Positions 34,432-45,962 of a DNA stretch of 50,239 nt are shown one piece after another. The first letter of the stretch is position 1. Each line of letters begins with the position of its first letter. This stretch comes from Verrucomicrobiales bacterium (lineage in GTDB: Bacteria; Verrucomicrobiota; Verrucomicrobiia; Limisphaerales; CANJXF01). The position numbers and the translations under genes are program-made. Under the pieces are notes generated by a model. The model saw nothing but the letters and a program-made list of their open reading frames with translations. It made no database searches and was not told the DNA's origin. Where the stretch lies: contig CANJXF010000030.1 of the NCBI GenBank assembly GCA_947478865.1, positions 1 to 50,239 on the forward strand. Direction: 5' to 3'.

Positions 34432-35462
34432 TTCCCGTGCTTCGCCTGTTCGTAGTGTTTGCGCAAAATGTCTTCACCGAAATCGTTCTCGAAATCGCGC
34501 CAGACGGCATGAACGTGGTTCGCGTCGTTTTGCGTGTTGTCGTATTCCATCAAAAACGTCGGCCCCTGGATTCGGTAATAGTGCGGTTGTCCCCGTTCCA
34601 CTCCGCCCGCCCAAGCGAAATAAATTTTGTCCAGGCCAGCTTTTTCAATCTTTGCCAGATCGGCTTTCGCAAGCTCGTTACGATTGCGCGAGAGATAGGT
34701 GTTGATTACTTTCATCAACGCCTTCTTCTGTTCCGCGTTCATTTTCACTTGCGCCAGCCCGACAGTCTCCAGCGGCTTGACTTTGCGCAGGCTGCCAGTG
34801 ACGACTTCCTTCGGCGCATCGGCGGAAAAGATCGCGCTCTTCTTCTGCTCATCCGAAAATGATTTTACCAACCCGCGTCCAAGCTCTTCTTCTTCGCCCA
34901 AAACACGGACCCCTTTTCGCGGTCCCGATCGCACTTCACCCGGGTTGGTTCCAAAGAATGACGGAGTGGCGGCAACCTCGTTCGCGTTGGCAATGGTGAA
35001 ATTGACGGAGCAATGATGGCCTTCCACCCGCCAGCCCCATGGCTCGGTCGGACTCGGTTTTCCAAAGATGGAGAAATAATAAAGTTCAGGGTCGCGCTTT
35101 GGATTCTTGTTTTCCATATCGAACAGAACCAGTTCCAGACTCATGATCGTCGTCGCTTTTTCGTAACCGCCCGCGCTCAATCCGGTCTTGAGCAACGCGT
35201 GCGCCAGCGTTCGTTGTTCGGGCGTCATTTCCTTGATCGGAAGTCCGTTGCGCGGTTTCGGGATAAAATGCCAGTTGGCGCGCTCCTCTCCCGCCAAATC
35301 GAACATCGCCTTGGTCCGTTGCTCCGGTTGAAGCGAACTCAGGAGAGCGCTCGCGGCTTTGGACATGTCGGCCGCCGGCTTGGCGGCGAAAGCATCCCCG
35401 CTTTGTAGAAAAAATGTGACTGCGAGAATCGAGACAAACGATTTCGTTTTTAGAAATGGCAT
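34428..35462 (-). CDS. Exported DUF3500 protein
   Basis: 344 residues from ATG 35462 with a signal peptide (KTKSFVSILAVTFFLQSG, cleavage near DAFA); an in-frame upstream ATG at 35498 would add 12 residues. DUF3500 features follow: FDLAGEERANWHFIPKPRNG, LLKTGLSAGGYEKA, YYFSIFGKPSPTEPWGWRVE, GHHCSVNFTI and a final QGPTFLMEYDN plus NHVHAVWRDFENDFGEDIL. The family is common in planctomycetes and verrucomicrobia and has no proven function; conserved His and Glu suggest a hydrolase-like site. It is the first gene of a three-gene overlapping run and diverges from ymdB. Confidence 0.88.
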   Translation of the reverse strand: MPFLKTKSFVSILAVTFFLQSGDAFAAKPAADMSKAASALLSSLQPEQRTKAMFDLAGEERANWHFIPKPRNGLPIKEMTPEQRTLAHALLKTGLSAGGYEKATTIMSLELVLFDMENKNPKRDPELYYFSIFGKPSPTEPWGWRVEGHHCSVNFTIANANEVAATPSFFGTNPGEVRSGPRKGVRVLGEEEELGRGLVKSFSDEQKKSAIFSADAPKEVVTGSLRKVKPLETVGLAQVKMNAEQKKALMKVINTYLSRNRNELAKADLAKIEKAGLDKIYFAWAGGVERGQPHYYRIQGPTFLMEYDNTQNDANHVHAVWRDFENDFGEDILRKHYEQAKHGK

Positions 35463-35595
35463 GGGTGCAAGAGTCAAATCAAACACGGTCCAACGCAATG
35501 CGAAAATGTTTTGCGCATGCGATTTGGATCATCGTAGCGATTCAATTTCGATTCGAAGTTAGACAAGCGCACGGGCAATTCGGTAGTGTGCCACC

Positions 35596-36381
35596 GTGAA
35601 AATTTTGTTTATCGGAGACATCGTAGGCGAGCCGGGTCGGCAGGTCGTGCAACAGCTTTTGCCCAAGCTTAAGCGCCAGCACGAAATCGATCTGGTCATT
35701 GCCAACGGCGAGAATTCTGCGGGCGGCGCGGGCATAACGGTCAACACAGCCATGGAAATCTACGGCGCTGGCGTGGATGTCATCACCACCGGCGATCATC
35801 TGTGGGATCAAAAGGAAGTCACCGCGCTGCTGCAAAATGAGCCGCGGTTTTTGCGGCCTTTCAATTATCCGCGCGGCACGGTCGGCCAGGGCAGCATGAT
35901 CTGGCAGGTGGCAAGCATGCCGCCGGTGGCCGTGCTAAATCTGCAGGGCCGGACGTTCATGACACCGTTGGAAAATCCATTCACTTGCGCGCAAGTCGAA
36001 GTGGAAAGGCTTCGGAAAATTACCCCGATTATTTTCGTCGATATGCATGCTGAAGCCACGTCGGAGAAGATTGCCTTGGGCCGCATGCTCGACGGCAAAG
36101 TGAGCGCGGTCATCGGAACGCATACCCACGTGCAAACGGCTGACGAACAAATCTTTCCCGGCGGCACGGCTTATCTTTCCGACGCTGGTTTCACTGGTCC
36201 TCAAGCGAGCGTTCTTGGACGGGAAATCGAACCCGTCATTCGCCGCTTTCTCACCAACACCCCGCAAAAGTTTGGGGTCGCGACAGAAAACATTATGCTG
36301 AAAGGCGCGCTTGTTGAGGTGGATAATAATTCGGGGCGGGCGTTGAAAATCGAACGTGTTTCAGAAGCGATGCGTTCTTAA
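35596..36381 (+). CDS. ymdB: YmdB-type metallophosphoesterase (2',3'-cyclic nucleotide phosphodiesterase family)
   Basis: 261 residues from a GTG start (MKILFIGDIVGEPGRQVV). Binuclear-metal motifs in order: IGDIVGEPGR, IANGENSAGGAGIT, TTGDHLWDQKE, VDMHAEATSEK and IGTHTHVQTADE. These match the TIGR00282 family, studied in Bacillus as YmdB, a phosphodiesterase of 2',3'-cNMPs and cAMP that affects motility and biofilm switching. It is 17 bp before xseA, and in other bacteria it is often near rny or xse genes. The 133 bp between it and DUF3500 must hold both promoters. Confidence 0.93.
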   Translation: MKILFIGDIVGEPGRQVVQQLLPKLKRQHEIDLVIANGENSAGGAGITVNTAMEIYGAGVDVITTGDHLWDQKEVTALLQNEPRFLRPFNYPRGTVGQGSMIWQVASMPPVAVLNLQGRTFMTPLENPFTCAQVEVERLRKITPIIFVDMHAEATSEKIALGRMLDGKVSAVIGTHTHVQTADEQIFPGGTAYLSDAGFTGPQASVLGREIEPVIRRFLTNTPQKFGVATENIMLKGALVEVDNNSGRALKIERVSEAMRS

Positions 36382-36398
36382 GAGCCGCGCGAATCAAA

Positions 36399-37805
36399 AT
36401 GGGCAAGTCAACCAGTTCACAATGGGATTTTGGCGGCGAATTATTTCCGCAGGAAGCGATGCGGCAGGTCCTCTCGGTTTCTGAACTGACCGGGCAGGTT
36501 CGCCGCTTGCTGGAAAAACAAATTGGCCGGGTGTGGGTAGCGGGCGAAATCAGCAATCTGCGCGCGCAATCTTCGGGGCATCTCTACTTCACGCTCAAAG
36601 ACGCCAACGCGCAATTGAGCTGCATTCTTTTCCGAGGCGATGCTCTCGCACAGCGGGATTTTTTGGAGGATGGCCGAAAGGTTCTGCTCCAGGGCGAAAT
36701 GACCGTCTACGAACCGCGTGGCCAATATCAAATGCGCGTGGTTGCAGTGGAGCTGCAAGGCGTTGGTGCGCTGCAGTTCGCCTTCGAGAAGCTCAAACAA
36801 AAGCTGAGTGCGGAAGGATTGTTTGCGCCGGAAAGAAAGCGCCCGTTGCCGAGGTTCCCCGAAGCCATCGGCCTGGTCACCTCGCCGACGGGTGCGGCGA
36901 TTCGCGATGTCCTCCACGTGGTGCATCGACGGCATCCCGGGCTGAAAATTATTTTTTGTCCTTGCCGGGTGCAAGGTCCAGGGGCCTCAGACGAAATCGC
37001 AACTGCCATCCGGAATCTCAATCGCTGGGCGGAAAACGTCGCTGCGCCTCTCGATCTGATTCTCGTAACGCGTGGCGGCGGCAGCCTGGAAGATCTTTGG
37101 GCCTTCAATGAGGAGGCTTTGGCGCGCGCGATTTTTGAGTCAAAGGCTCCCGTTGTTTCAGCGGTGGGACATGAAATTGATTTTACGATCAGCGATTTCG
37201 TGGCGGACTTGCGCGCGGCGACTCCGAGTGCGGCAGCGGAAATTATCACCGAAGGATTTTTCTCATCCGCACGGTTCGTCGCGGAGATTCCACAATGGTT
37301 GCGGGATCGTACGGGGCAGATTCTACAGCAGAAGTGGGATGCGCTCGCCGATTCTTCCCGCCGCTTGATGCGCGAACATCCGAAACGGCGGATCAATGAC
37401 AAGTTGCAATATCTCGACGATCTCCAGACCAGCCTGGTGCGTTGCGTGAAGCACGATTTTAATAAACAGCAGGCGGCATCGGAAGGATTGCGCCGTCGAT
37501 TGTGGCGGCTGCGACCGAAACAAATCTTGCAGCAGCGTCGCGAAGTGTTGCATCTCGCCCAAAGTCGTTTGGCAGAGCAGGCGCGACATAATCTGCGACT
37601 GGCGAAACATGAGTTGGCCAATCTGGAAATGCGGCTGCGCTTGTTGTCGCCGGAGCAGGTCTTGGCGCGCGGTTATTCGATCACCACCGACACCGCGAGC
37701 GGTCGAGTCATCCGCGACTCCGCCGAGGTGCGTCCCGGCCAACAATTGAAAACGCGTGTCGCCAAGGGAGAAATCCAGAGCAGGGTGGAGAACGCGGGCT
37801 CGTAG
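36399..37805 (+). CDS. xseA: Exodeoxyribonuclease VII large subunit
   Basis: 468 residues. N-terminal OB-fold (LSVSELTGQVRRLLEKQIGR, VWVAGEISNLRAQSSGHLYF), catalytic core (IGLVTSPTGAAIRDVLHVV, LILVTRGGGSLEDLWAFNEE, PVVSAVGHEIDFTISDFVAD) and a long coiled-coil tail ending in RVIRDSAEVRPGQQLKTRVA. It degrades single-stranded DNA in both directions to short oligomers with XseB. No xseB, usually a small gene right after, was seen downstream: the next gene is a convergent transporter only 8 bp away. The xseB copy may be elsewhere. Confidence 0.96.
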   Translation: MGKSTSSQWDFGGELFPQEAMRQVLSVSELTGQVRRLLEKQIGRVWVAGEISNLRAQSSGHLYFTLKDANAQLSCILFRGDALAQRDFLEDGRKVLLQGEMTVYEPRGQYQMRVVAVELQGVGALQFAFEKLKQKLSAEGLFAPERKRPLPRFPEAIGLVTSPTGAAIRDVLHVVHRRHPGLKIIFCPCRVQGPGASDEIATAIRNLNRWAENVAAPLDLILVTRGGGSLEDLWAFNEEALARAIFESKAPVVSAVGHEIDFTISDFVADLRAATPSAAAEIITEGFFSSARFVAEIPQWLRDRTGQILQQKWDALADSSRRLMREHPKRRINDKLQYLDDLQTSLVRCVKHDFNKQQAASEGLRRRLWRLRPKQILQQRREVLHLAQSRLAEQARHNLRLAKHELANLEMRLRLLSPEQVLARGYSITTDTASGRVIRDSAEVRPGQQLKTRVAKGEIQSRVENAGS

Positions 37806-37813
37806 GGTTGCCT

Positions 37814-39502
37814 TCAAGAATCTATATCATTCCCGGCAGGTTCATGGCCGTTGGGCAGATGCAAAAGCGTTCGCGCGCGATCCAGCGATGCATCCAGGTT
37901 TTCGCAGAGGTTCGCTTCGCCTAACCGTTCCACAAAACCAGATTTATGCATCGCCATCAAAGGCTGGCTGTGGGGTCCGCTCAGCACGAGATGACGATGT
38001 TTGCGACGGAGTTTGCGCAGAAGTTCATCGAGCGCATTCAACCCCGAAGCGTCGATGGCGAAAACCTTGCCCACCCGCAGGATTAAAACTTTAGGCTGCT
38101 GCGTGGTTCGATCTAAGGCGGTTTCCAATTTATCCGCCGCACCGAAAAAGAAGGCGCCGAAGACGCGGAAGACAATCACGCCTTCGGGAACCGTTTTTCC
38201 AATCAACGAATCGTGCGCTCCTTCGGTTTCAGTGGACTCGTCAACGTGCGTAATCTGGGTCGTTTCAGAAACGCGACGAATGAAAAGAATCGCGGCAAGC
38301 ACCATCCCAACTTCCACCGCGACGGTGAGATCCACCAAAACCGTCAGCGAAAAGGTGGCGAGAAACACGACAGCGTCACTGCGCGGCCATTTCGTGAGCC
38401 GGGCGAAGTTGTGCCATTCGCCCATGTTGTAGGCGACGTAAATCAGGACTGCCGCAAGCACGGCGAGCGGAATGTTTTTAGCCAGCGGCGCAGCCAGAAG
38501 CAGGATCAAGAGCAGGGTGAACGCATGAATGATTCCAGCAACCGGCGTGCGCCCTCCGTTTTTTACATTCGTCGCGGTGCGGGCGATGGCGCCCGTCGCC
38601 GGCATTCCGCCGAATAAAGAGCTGCCGATGTTTGCCAATCCTTGCGCCATGAGTTCCTGGTTGGAATCGTGGCGGTCGTCGATCATCCCGTCGGCCACGA
38701 CGGCGCACATCAGCGATTCCATCGCGGCCAGCAGCGCGATGGTGAACGCCGGACGAATTAAATTCTGAACATCGCTAAACGAGAAGATTGGAAACTGGAG
38801 CGGCGGAAGCGCTCGGGGAATTTCACCGAAACGCGATCCGATCGTCTCGATGGGCCATTGGAAAACCGCGACCACGAAGGTCATCAGAAAAAGGGCGACC
38901 ACCGAGCCTGGAATGCGCTTCGCCAGTTTTTTCGGCCAGAAAAAAATCAACCCGAGCGAAATGATTCCCAAAACCAGAGTGGGCCAGTGAATTGAACCGA
39001 GATTCGTGGCGAGAACCCTAATTTTCTGAACGAAATCAGCCGGCAGATCTTTCATGGATAAGCCGCAAAAATCTTTTATCTGCGTGCTGAAAACGATGAC
39101 GGCAATTCCGCTGGTAAAGCCAGTGACGACGGGGTGTGGAATGAATTTGATCATCGCGCCCATTCGCGCAAAGCCCATGGCCAGCAAAATCACCCCGGCC
39201 ATAAACGTGCAGAGGATCAGATTATTCAGGCCGTATTGCACGACCACGGAATAAACAATCGCAATGAACGCGCCGGTCGGCCCGCCGATTTGCACGCGAG
39301 AACCACCGAGCGCCGAGATCAAAAACCCGGCAATGATCGCAGTGTAGATTCCGGTTTTGGGATCGACGCCGGACGCGATGCCAAACGCCATCGCGAGCGG
39401 CAAGGCGACGATGCCGACGGTCACGCCCGCAGTGAGATCGGAGAGAAAATCGTTTTTCGAATATTCCCGGAGAGTGTCGAGTAACTTGGGACGAAAAGTC
39501 AT
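37814..39502 (-). CDS. SulP-family anion transporter with STAS domain
   Basis: 562 residues. About twelve membrane helices (DLTAGVTVGIVALPLAMAFG, GFLISALGGSRVQIGGPTGAF), family signature VQIGGPTGAFIAIV and later a cytosolic STAS domain (~440-545) with VGKVFAIDASGLNALDELLR, where the Ser is the anti-sigma-type phosphosite position. It carries sulfate, bicarbonate or similar anions; the substrate cannot be told. It overlaps by 4 bp a small upstream open frame (39681) and converges with xseA. Confidence 0.92.
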   Translation of the reverse strand: MTFRPKLLDTLREYSKNDFLSDLTAGVTVGIVALPLAMAFGIASGVDPKTGIYTAIIAGFLISALGGSRVQIGGPTGAFIAIVYSVVVQYGLNNLILCTFMAGVILLAMGFARMGAMIKFIPHPVVTGFTSGIAVIVFSTQIKDFCGLSMKDLPADFVQKIRVLATNLGSIHWPTLVLGIISLGLIFFWPKKLAKRIPGSVVALFLMTFVVAVFQWPIETIGSRFGEIPRALPPLQFPIFSFSDVQNLIRPAFTIALLAAMESLMCAVVADGMIDDRHDSNQELMAQGLANIGSSLFGGMPATGAIARTATNVKNGGRTPVAGIIHAFTLLLILLLAAPLAKNIPLAVLAAVLIYVAYNMGEWHNFARLTKWPRSDAVVFLATFSLTVLVDLTVAVEVGMVLAAILFIRRVSETTQITHVDESTETEGAHDSLIGKTVPEGVIVFRVFGAFFFGAADKLETALDRTTQQPKVLILRVGKVFAIDASGLNALDELLRKLRRKHRHLVLSGPHSQPLMAMHKSGFVERLGEANLCENLDASLDRARTLLHLPNGHEPAGNDIDS

Positions 39503-39681
39503 CGCCCCTCCAAAATAACCGACGTGCGTGGCAGGGGAATGAAAATCTCCTGGGGTTTGTCTGCCGCTGGATAAAGCTTGAGCGCGATTCGGACGCTCGC
39601 CACCAGATTTCCCATATAGAATCTATTGGCCGAACGTCCTTTTTCCTCGAAAAAACTCGGGGTCATTGGTGCATAAATCAT
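39499..39681 (-). CDS. Possible small gene overlapping the SulP transporter start
   Basis: 60 codons, ending in a TGA that overlaps the transporter ATG (ATGA), with GAGGAG directly before its ATG at 39681. The protein reads MTPSFFEEKGRSANRFYMGN and ends IPLPRTSVILEGR. The ribosome-binding site is too close to this ATG, and the next ATG (39666) is a little far, so the start is unsure. It is not recognised. It may be a coupling peptide or the 3' relic of a longer gene. Confidence 0.35.
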   Translation of the reverse strand: MIYAPMTPSFFEEKGRSANRFYMGNLVASVRIALKLYPAADKPQEIFIPLPRTSVILEGR

Positions 39682-39794
39682 CTCCTCAAAGCGTTGATTT
39701 ACGTTGATCGGAATCTCTGGGCAATCAGTTTACCTGCGGGAACTACCCGTTTTGACTTTGAATCGGGAGCGGATAGCTTCAGTTGTCCAAGGAG

Positions 39795-42521
<2,727 letters not shown>

Positions 42522-42528
42522 GGGAACT

Positions 42529-43725
42529 ATGGCAATCGAATTAAAAATTCCGCAAATCGGCGAATCGATTACCGAAGTGGAAATCGGCGAGTGGCTCAAA
42601 CGCGAAGGCGATTTTGTCGCGAAAGATGAGAACGTGGTGATGATCGAATCGGAAAAAACGACGGTCGGATTGTCTGCTCCTGACGCTGGCAAAATCTCGA
42701 AAATTTTAAAACGCAAAGGAGAAGTGGCGCGAGTCGGTGAAGTTATTGGTTTAGTGGAAAGCAACGGAGCTGCTCCTGTCGAAACGAAGAAACCGAAGCG
42801 TACTGCCGAGTTGCACGCGGCAGTTCCAAGCGAACCCAAACCGCAACTGCCGACAACAACAACAGAACCCAAAGCGATACCTCAGCCCGTTGCAAAAGCG
42901 GCCGAAAAAGAATTCAGCAGTAGTGATATCGGCGGACGTTTGCGGAAAGAGCGTCCGCAACATTCCGCCGACCTTCCATCGCCTGAAGCAAAACTGCAGA
43001 GTGCAACTCGGCAGTACGTTGCCGGACGTGAAGAGGAAAACGTTCCGATGACTTTGTTGCGCCGCACGGTCGCGAAGCATTTGGTCGAAGCGCAGCAAAC
43101 GATGGCGATGTTGACCACGTTCAACGAAATCGATTTGGCAGCGGTCATCGCGTTGCGAAAAGAATTTACCGAGAAGTTCGTCGAGAAATTCGGAGTGAAG
43201 CCGGGCTTCATGTCGTTCTTCGTCAAAGCTACGATTGAGGCGCTGAAACTTGTTCCGCAGGTGAACGCGGAAATTCGCGGCAACAATATTGTTTATCATA
43301 ACTACTTCGACATCGGCGTGGCGATTGGCGGCGGAAAAGGTTTGGTCGTTCCAGTTTTGCGCAATGCCGAGCGCATGAGTTTTGCGGAAATCGAAATTGC
43401 CATTGGCGACCTCGCGAAACGCGCGAAGGAAAATAAATTGAAGCCGGACGAATTGCAGGGCGGCACTTTCACGATCAGCAACGGCGGCGTTTACGGTTCG
43501 CTGCTTTCCACGCCGATTGTGAATCCGCCACAAAGCGGAATTCTCGGGATGCACACGATTCAGGAACGTCCCGTCGCCATCGAAGGGCAGGTTGTCATCC
43601 GTCCGATGATGTATGTCGCGCTGAGTTACGATCATCGAATCGTCGATGGCCGCGAAGCCGTGACGTTTTTGAAAGCCATCAAAGAATATATCGAAAAGCC
43701 CGCGCGAATTCTTTTGGAAGTTTGA
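42529..43725 (+). CDS. sucB: Dihydrolipoyl succinyltransferase (E2) lacking a normal subunit-binding domain
   Basis: 398 residues. Lipoyl domain 1-77 with the lipoylated Lys43 in [10 protein letters not shown] Pro/Thr/Lys linker follows. The catalytic domain starts near [20 protein letters not shown] and holds [39 protein letters not shown] and catalytic [13 protein letters not shown] (His and Asp). The usual peripheral subunit-binding domain ('SPxxRRLAxExxxDxxxxxGTGxGGRxxKxDV') is reduced to its last part, [17 protein letters not shown]; about 25-30 residues before it are missing without breaking the frame. That should affect binding of E1 or E3. It is cotranscribed with sucA (7 bp gap). Confidence 0.95.
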   Translation: MAIELKIPQIGESITEVEIGEWLKREGDFVAKDENVVMIESEKTTVGLSAPDAGKISKILKRKGEVARVGEVIGLVESNGAAPVETKKPKRTAELHAAVPSEPKPQLPTTTTEPKAIPQPVAKAAEKEFSSSDIGGRLRKERPQHSADLPSPEAKLQSATRQYVAGREEENVPMTLLRRTVAKHLVEAQQTMAMLTTFNEIDLAAVIALRKEFTEKFVEKFGVKPGFMSFFVKATIEALKLVPQVNAEIRGNNIVYHNYFDIGVAIGGGKGLVVPVLRNAERMSFAEIEIAIGDLAKRAKENKLKPDELQGGTFTISNGGVYGSLLSTPIVNPPQSGILGMHTIQERPVAIEGQVVIRPMMYVALSYDHRIVDGREAVTFLKAIKEYIEKPARILLEV

Positions 43726-43753
43726 CGCACTACCGCTTATTTGGGCGGCTATT

Positions 43754-44371
43754 TTATTGATAGCTCTTTACATCAAGGGACAAATCCAGATTAAGGTTAT
43801 CTCGCGCTGCGTCCAAAAGAGGAAGCTTGGTAATTGCAATTTGCTTAGAGCTCAATTTCTTCACTTGGTTCGCGATTTCTAAAGACACAATAAGGCCTTT
43901 GAATTGATTTCCAAAAATTATCCCGGGAGAATATTGTGAACGCAAAACATACCAATCTCCTAAAGGATGGTATAAATGCCGTCCACAAACTTCGCATTTA
44001 CGGTAGCTTGAAGCAGAATTTCCACGAATGATGATTTCCTTTTTTGGTCTAAAGGCTTGAAAACCTGAAATCTTGCTTCCATCTTCATTAAGAAGAGTCG
44101 ATAAAATCAAATCATTGGAAACACCAAATTCACTAAGCAACTGCAAAAGATCTTCGCGAATCACACCCATTCCAACGCCTGATATAAAGTTCAAAGACGT
44201 ATTTATTCCTTTCTGTTTGATTACAACGTGATGGATTTCTGAAGTTTTTTTAGGCGAAGCACAACCTGAACAGAGCCAAGTTCCTTTCGCTTCATCACAT
44301 GTTTTATTGCGCATTTCATATGCATCTGAAGTAGTGCTAAAAATAGCGAAAACGTAAGAGGGTTTGTTCAT
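43754..44371 (-). CDS. A+T-rich double-CxxC protein, unknown
   Basis: 205 residues. Two zinc-knuckle-like pairs: WLCSGCASPKK near residue 34 and KCEVCGRHLYHPLGDW near residue 125. Between them is a predicted mixed alpha/beta region (FISGVGMGVIREDLLQLLSE), and after the second a tail FKGLIVSLEIANQVKKL. The spacing recalls the myxobacterial double-CXXCG family, which includes SitI6-type immunity proteins, but the match is weak and by eye. The base composition (near 40% G+C) is far below its neighbours, so it is likely acquired. It has no toxin gene beside it. Confidence 0.6.
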   Translation of the reverse strand: MNKPSYVFAIFSTTSDAYEMRNKTCDEAKGTWLCSGCASPKKTSEIHHVVIKQKGINTSLNFISGVGMGVIREDLLQLLSEFGVSNDLILSTLLNEDGSKISGFQAFRPKKEIIIRGNSASSYRKCEVCGRHLYHPLGDWYVLRSQYSPGIIFGNQFKGLIVSLEIANQVKKLSSKQIAITKLPLLDAARDNLNLDLSLDVKSYQ

Positions 44372-44390
44372 GGATAGAAAATCGAACGGA

Positions 44391-45842
44391 TTACGCCGAC
44401 GCCGAAAGATTTTTCAAATCCGCGCGGACTTGTTCGTAGCTCGTGTTGTAGGCCAGAACTTCGGGATCGGGTTCGATGCCTTGTTGCTGGCAGGCGTCGC
44501 GGTAAAGGTCGGGCCACCAGTTGCGATGTTGGGTCAGGCCTTCGTCGCGCCAGCTTTTCCAGCCCATCAAAACTTTGGACCAACATTTGTCGCCGTATTC
44601 GACGCCTTCGTGCGCGTTCTTGAAATTTTTCAGATACCAGTCGCGACCGATGCGCGCGTGCAAAACTTCGTCGGCCCAGTCGTAATCCTGAAAGAGCGCG
44701 CTGAGTTTGTTGTGCGATTTGAGGCCAACTTCCCATTCGTAACGTTTGCCGTTGCGCGGCATGAGTCCTTGCTCGATGAAATACAAAACGGCGTGGCGTT
44801 CGATGGGCGTGAGTTGTGTGTTGAGGCCGAGCGACCAGGTGAAATTGATCATGACGTGGCGCGGCCAATCGACGCCGAGGCTCGCGAAACCGACTTCGCC
44901 CATCATGGCGTGGCGCGCTTCGTCCCAGAGCTGGCGGGTGAGATCGCGATAATATTCCCAAGGCTTGCCCGGCGTCTCGACGATGATGCTGGCCATCATT
45001 TCCGGCACGTCGATTTCGCGGAGGCGTTTGTAAAACATCATCAGCACCTTGGCGTCGGGCGGCATCTTTTCGTCGTAAAGCAGGACCTCGGCGTTGACGC
45101 CCATGTTGTAGGGATCGGGAAAACGTTCGTCGCGTTTGGGAACTTTGTCATAGACGAATGGTGTCGCGGAATACCGCCGAGAAATTGTTTTCGCGAGCTT
45201 GGCACGCGCCCCGTCCAGACCGCCGGCGGCGAGCAGGCAATCGTCCAGAAGTGAAAGCCAGTCTTCCGATGCGCTGCCGTTTTTTTGCCCCGCATTCTTC
45301 GTCGCGTCCGTTTTTTCCGATGAGAAATCGGAGGTGCGTCGGCCATATTCGATCATGTCGTTGACTTCGAGGAGCGCGAAACGGCAAAGCCGAACGGATG
45401 GTGCGTCCGCGAGCGGATTCGTTTCGCAAACGTGATTCTCCAAAGCCCGCTGCAGGGCAGGCAACGCCTTGTGGTAAAGGCTGGAAATCAATTCTTCGGT
45501 CGTCGATGCTGCGAGAATTTCATCGAAGAAAATTTCCAGATTTGAATCCGGAACGACTTCCAGTCCAAGTGGGGGTTCGCGCATTTCTCCGACTCTCTTG
45601 GCGAGGGCGGCAACGTGTTCGGCGCACCAATGGGCGTGCAGACTGAAGGCCATCTTCAATTCGTAAATCGGCTCAGCAGCGAGCCTCGAAATGAAAATCT
45701 GGTGCAGGCGTTTGAAAGCGTAATGGGCGCGCTTGAGTCGGGCGACGCACTCTTCGATCGAGAGCCCGGGACGGGCCGCTTCTTCCATCGTGCAAAGACC
45801 CGCGATCACAGGGAGGTTCCGGCAGCTTTGATAAGGTTTCAT
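44391..45842 (-). CDS. Ferritin-like-fold protein, unknown substrate
   Basis: About 483 residues from ATG 45842 (MKPYQSCRNLPVIAG); a TTG 39 bp upstream is in frame. It is nearly all helical, with metal-type Glu/His pairs: IYELKMAFSLHAHWCAEHVA, then after a loop-rich middle VPEMMASIIVETPGKPWEYY, RQLWDEARHAMMGEVGFASL and DWADEVLHARIGRDWYLKNF. The Glu-x-x-His spacing (DEARH, DEVLH) is that of di-iron ferritin-like proteins such as DUF455/MiaE relatives. The function is not known; a membrane- or RNA-modifying oxygenase or hydroxylase is possible. It lies 19 bp after the A+T-rich CxxC gene end-to-start on the same strand. Confidence 0.7.
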   Translation of the reverse strand: MKPYQSCRNLPVIAGLCTMEEAARPGLSIEECVARLKRAHYAFKRLHQIFISRLAAEPIYELKMAFSLHAHWCAEHVAALAKRVGEMREPPLGLEVVPDSNLEIFFDEILAASTTEELISSLYHKALPALQRALENHVCETNPLADAPSVRLCRFALLEVNDMIEYGRRTSDFSSEKTDATKNAGQKNGSASEDWLSLLDDCLLAAGGLDGARAKLAKTISRRYSATPFVYDKVPKRDERFPDPYNMGVNAEVLLYDEKMPPDAKVLMMFYKRLREIDVPEMMASIIVETPGKPWEYYRDLTRQLWDEARHAMMGEVGFASLGVDWPRHVMINFTWSLGLNTQLTPIERHAVLYFIEQGLMPRNGKRYEWEVGLKSHNKLSALFQDYDWADEVLHARIGRDWYLKNFKNAHEGVEYGDKCWSKVLMGWKSWRDEGLTQHRNWWPDLYRDACQQQGIEPDPEVLAYNTSYEQVRADLKNLSASA

Positions 45843-45908
45843 TCCGCCAACTACGAAACGGCAAAAGTCGGGGATTTGCAATAACGCGCTCTTGCTGGTT
45901 TGGGGGGC

Positions 45909-45946
45909 AAAAAAAAGCCGCCCCGTCCAAAAATGGAGCGGGGCGG
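45909..45946 (-). terminator. Strong intrinsic terminator of the DUF2382 gene
   Basis: Read on the minus strand: CCGCCCCGCTCCA, loop TTTT, TGGACGGGGCGG, then C-free run of eight T. It is a 12-bp G+C stem with a single bulge and starts about 17 bp after the stop codon at 45963. Confidence 0.9.
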
Positions 45947-45962
45947 GCAGAAGGTGTTCTAG

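Noticed and set aside
42751-43635. 294-codon minus-strand frame across sucB, and 297-codon frame across xseA (36728-37621)
   Set aside because: Both are mirror frames of well-conserved enzymes, with skewed composition and no recognisable motif.
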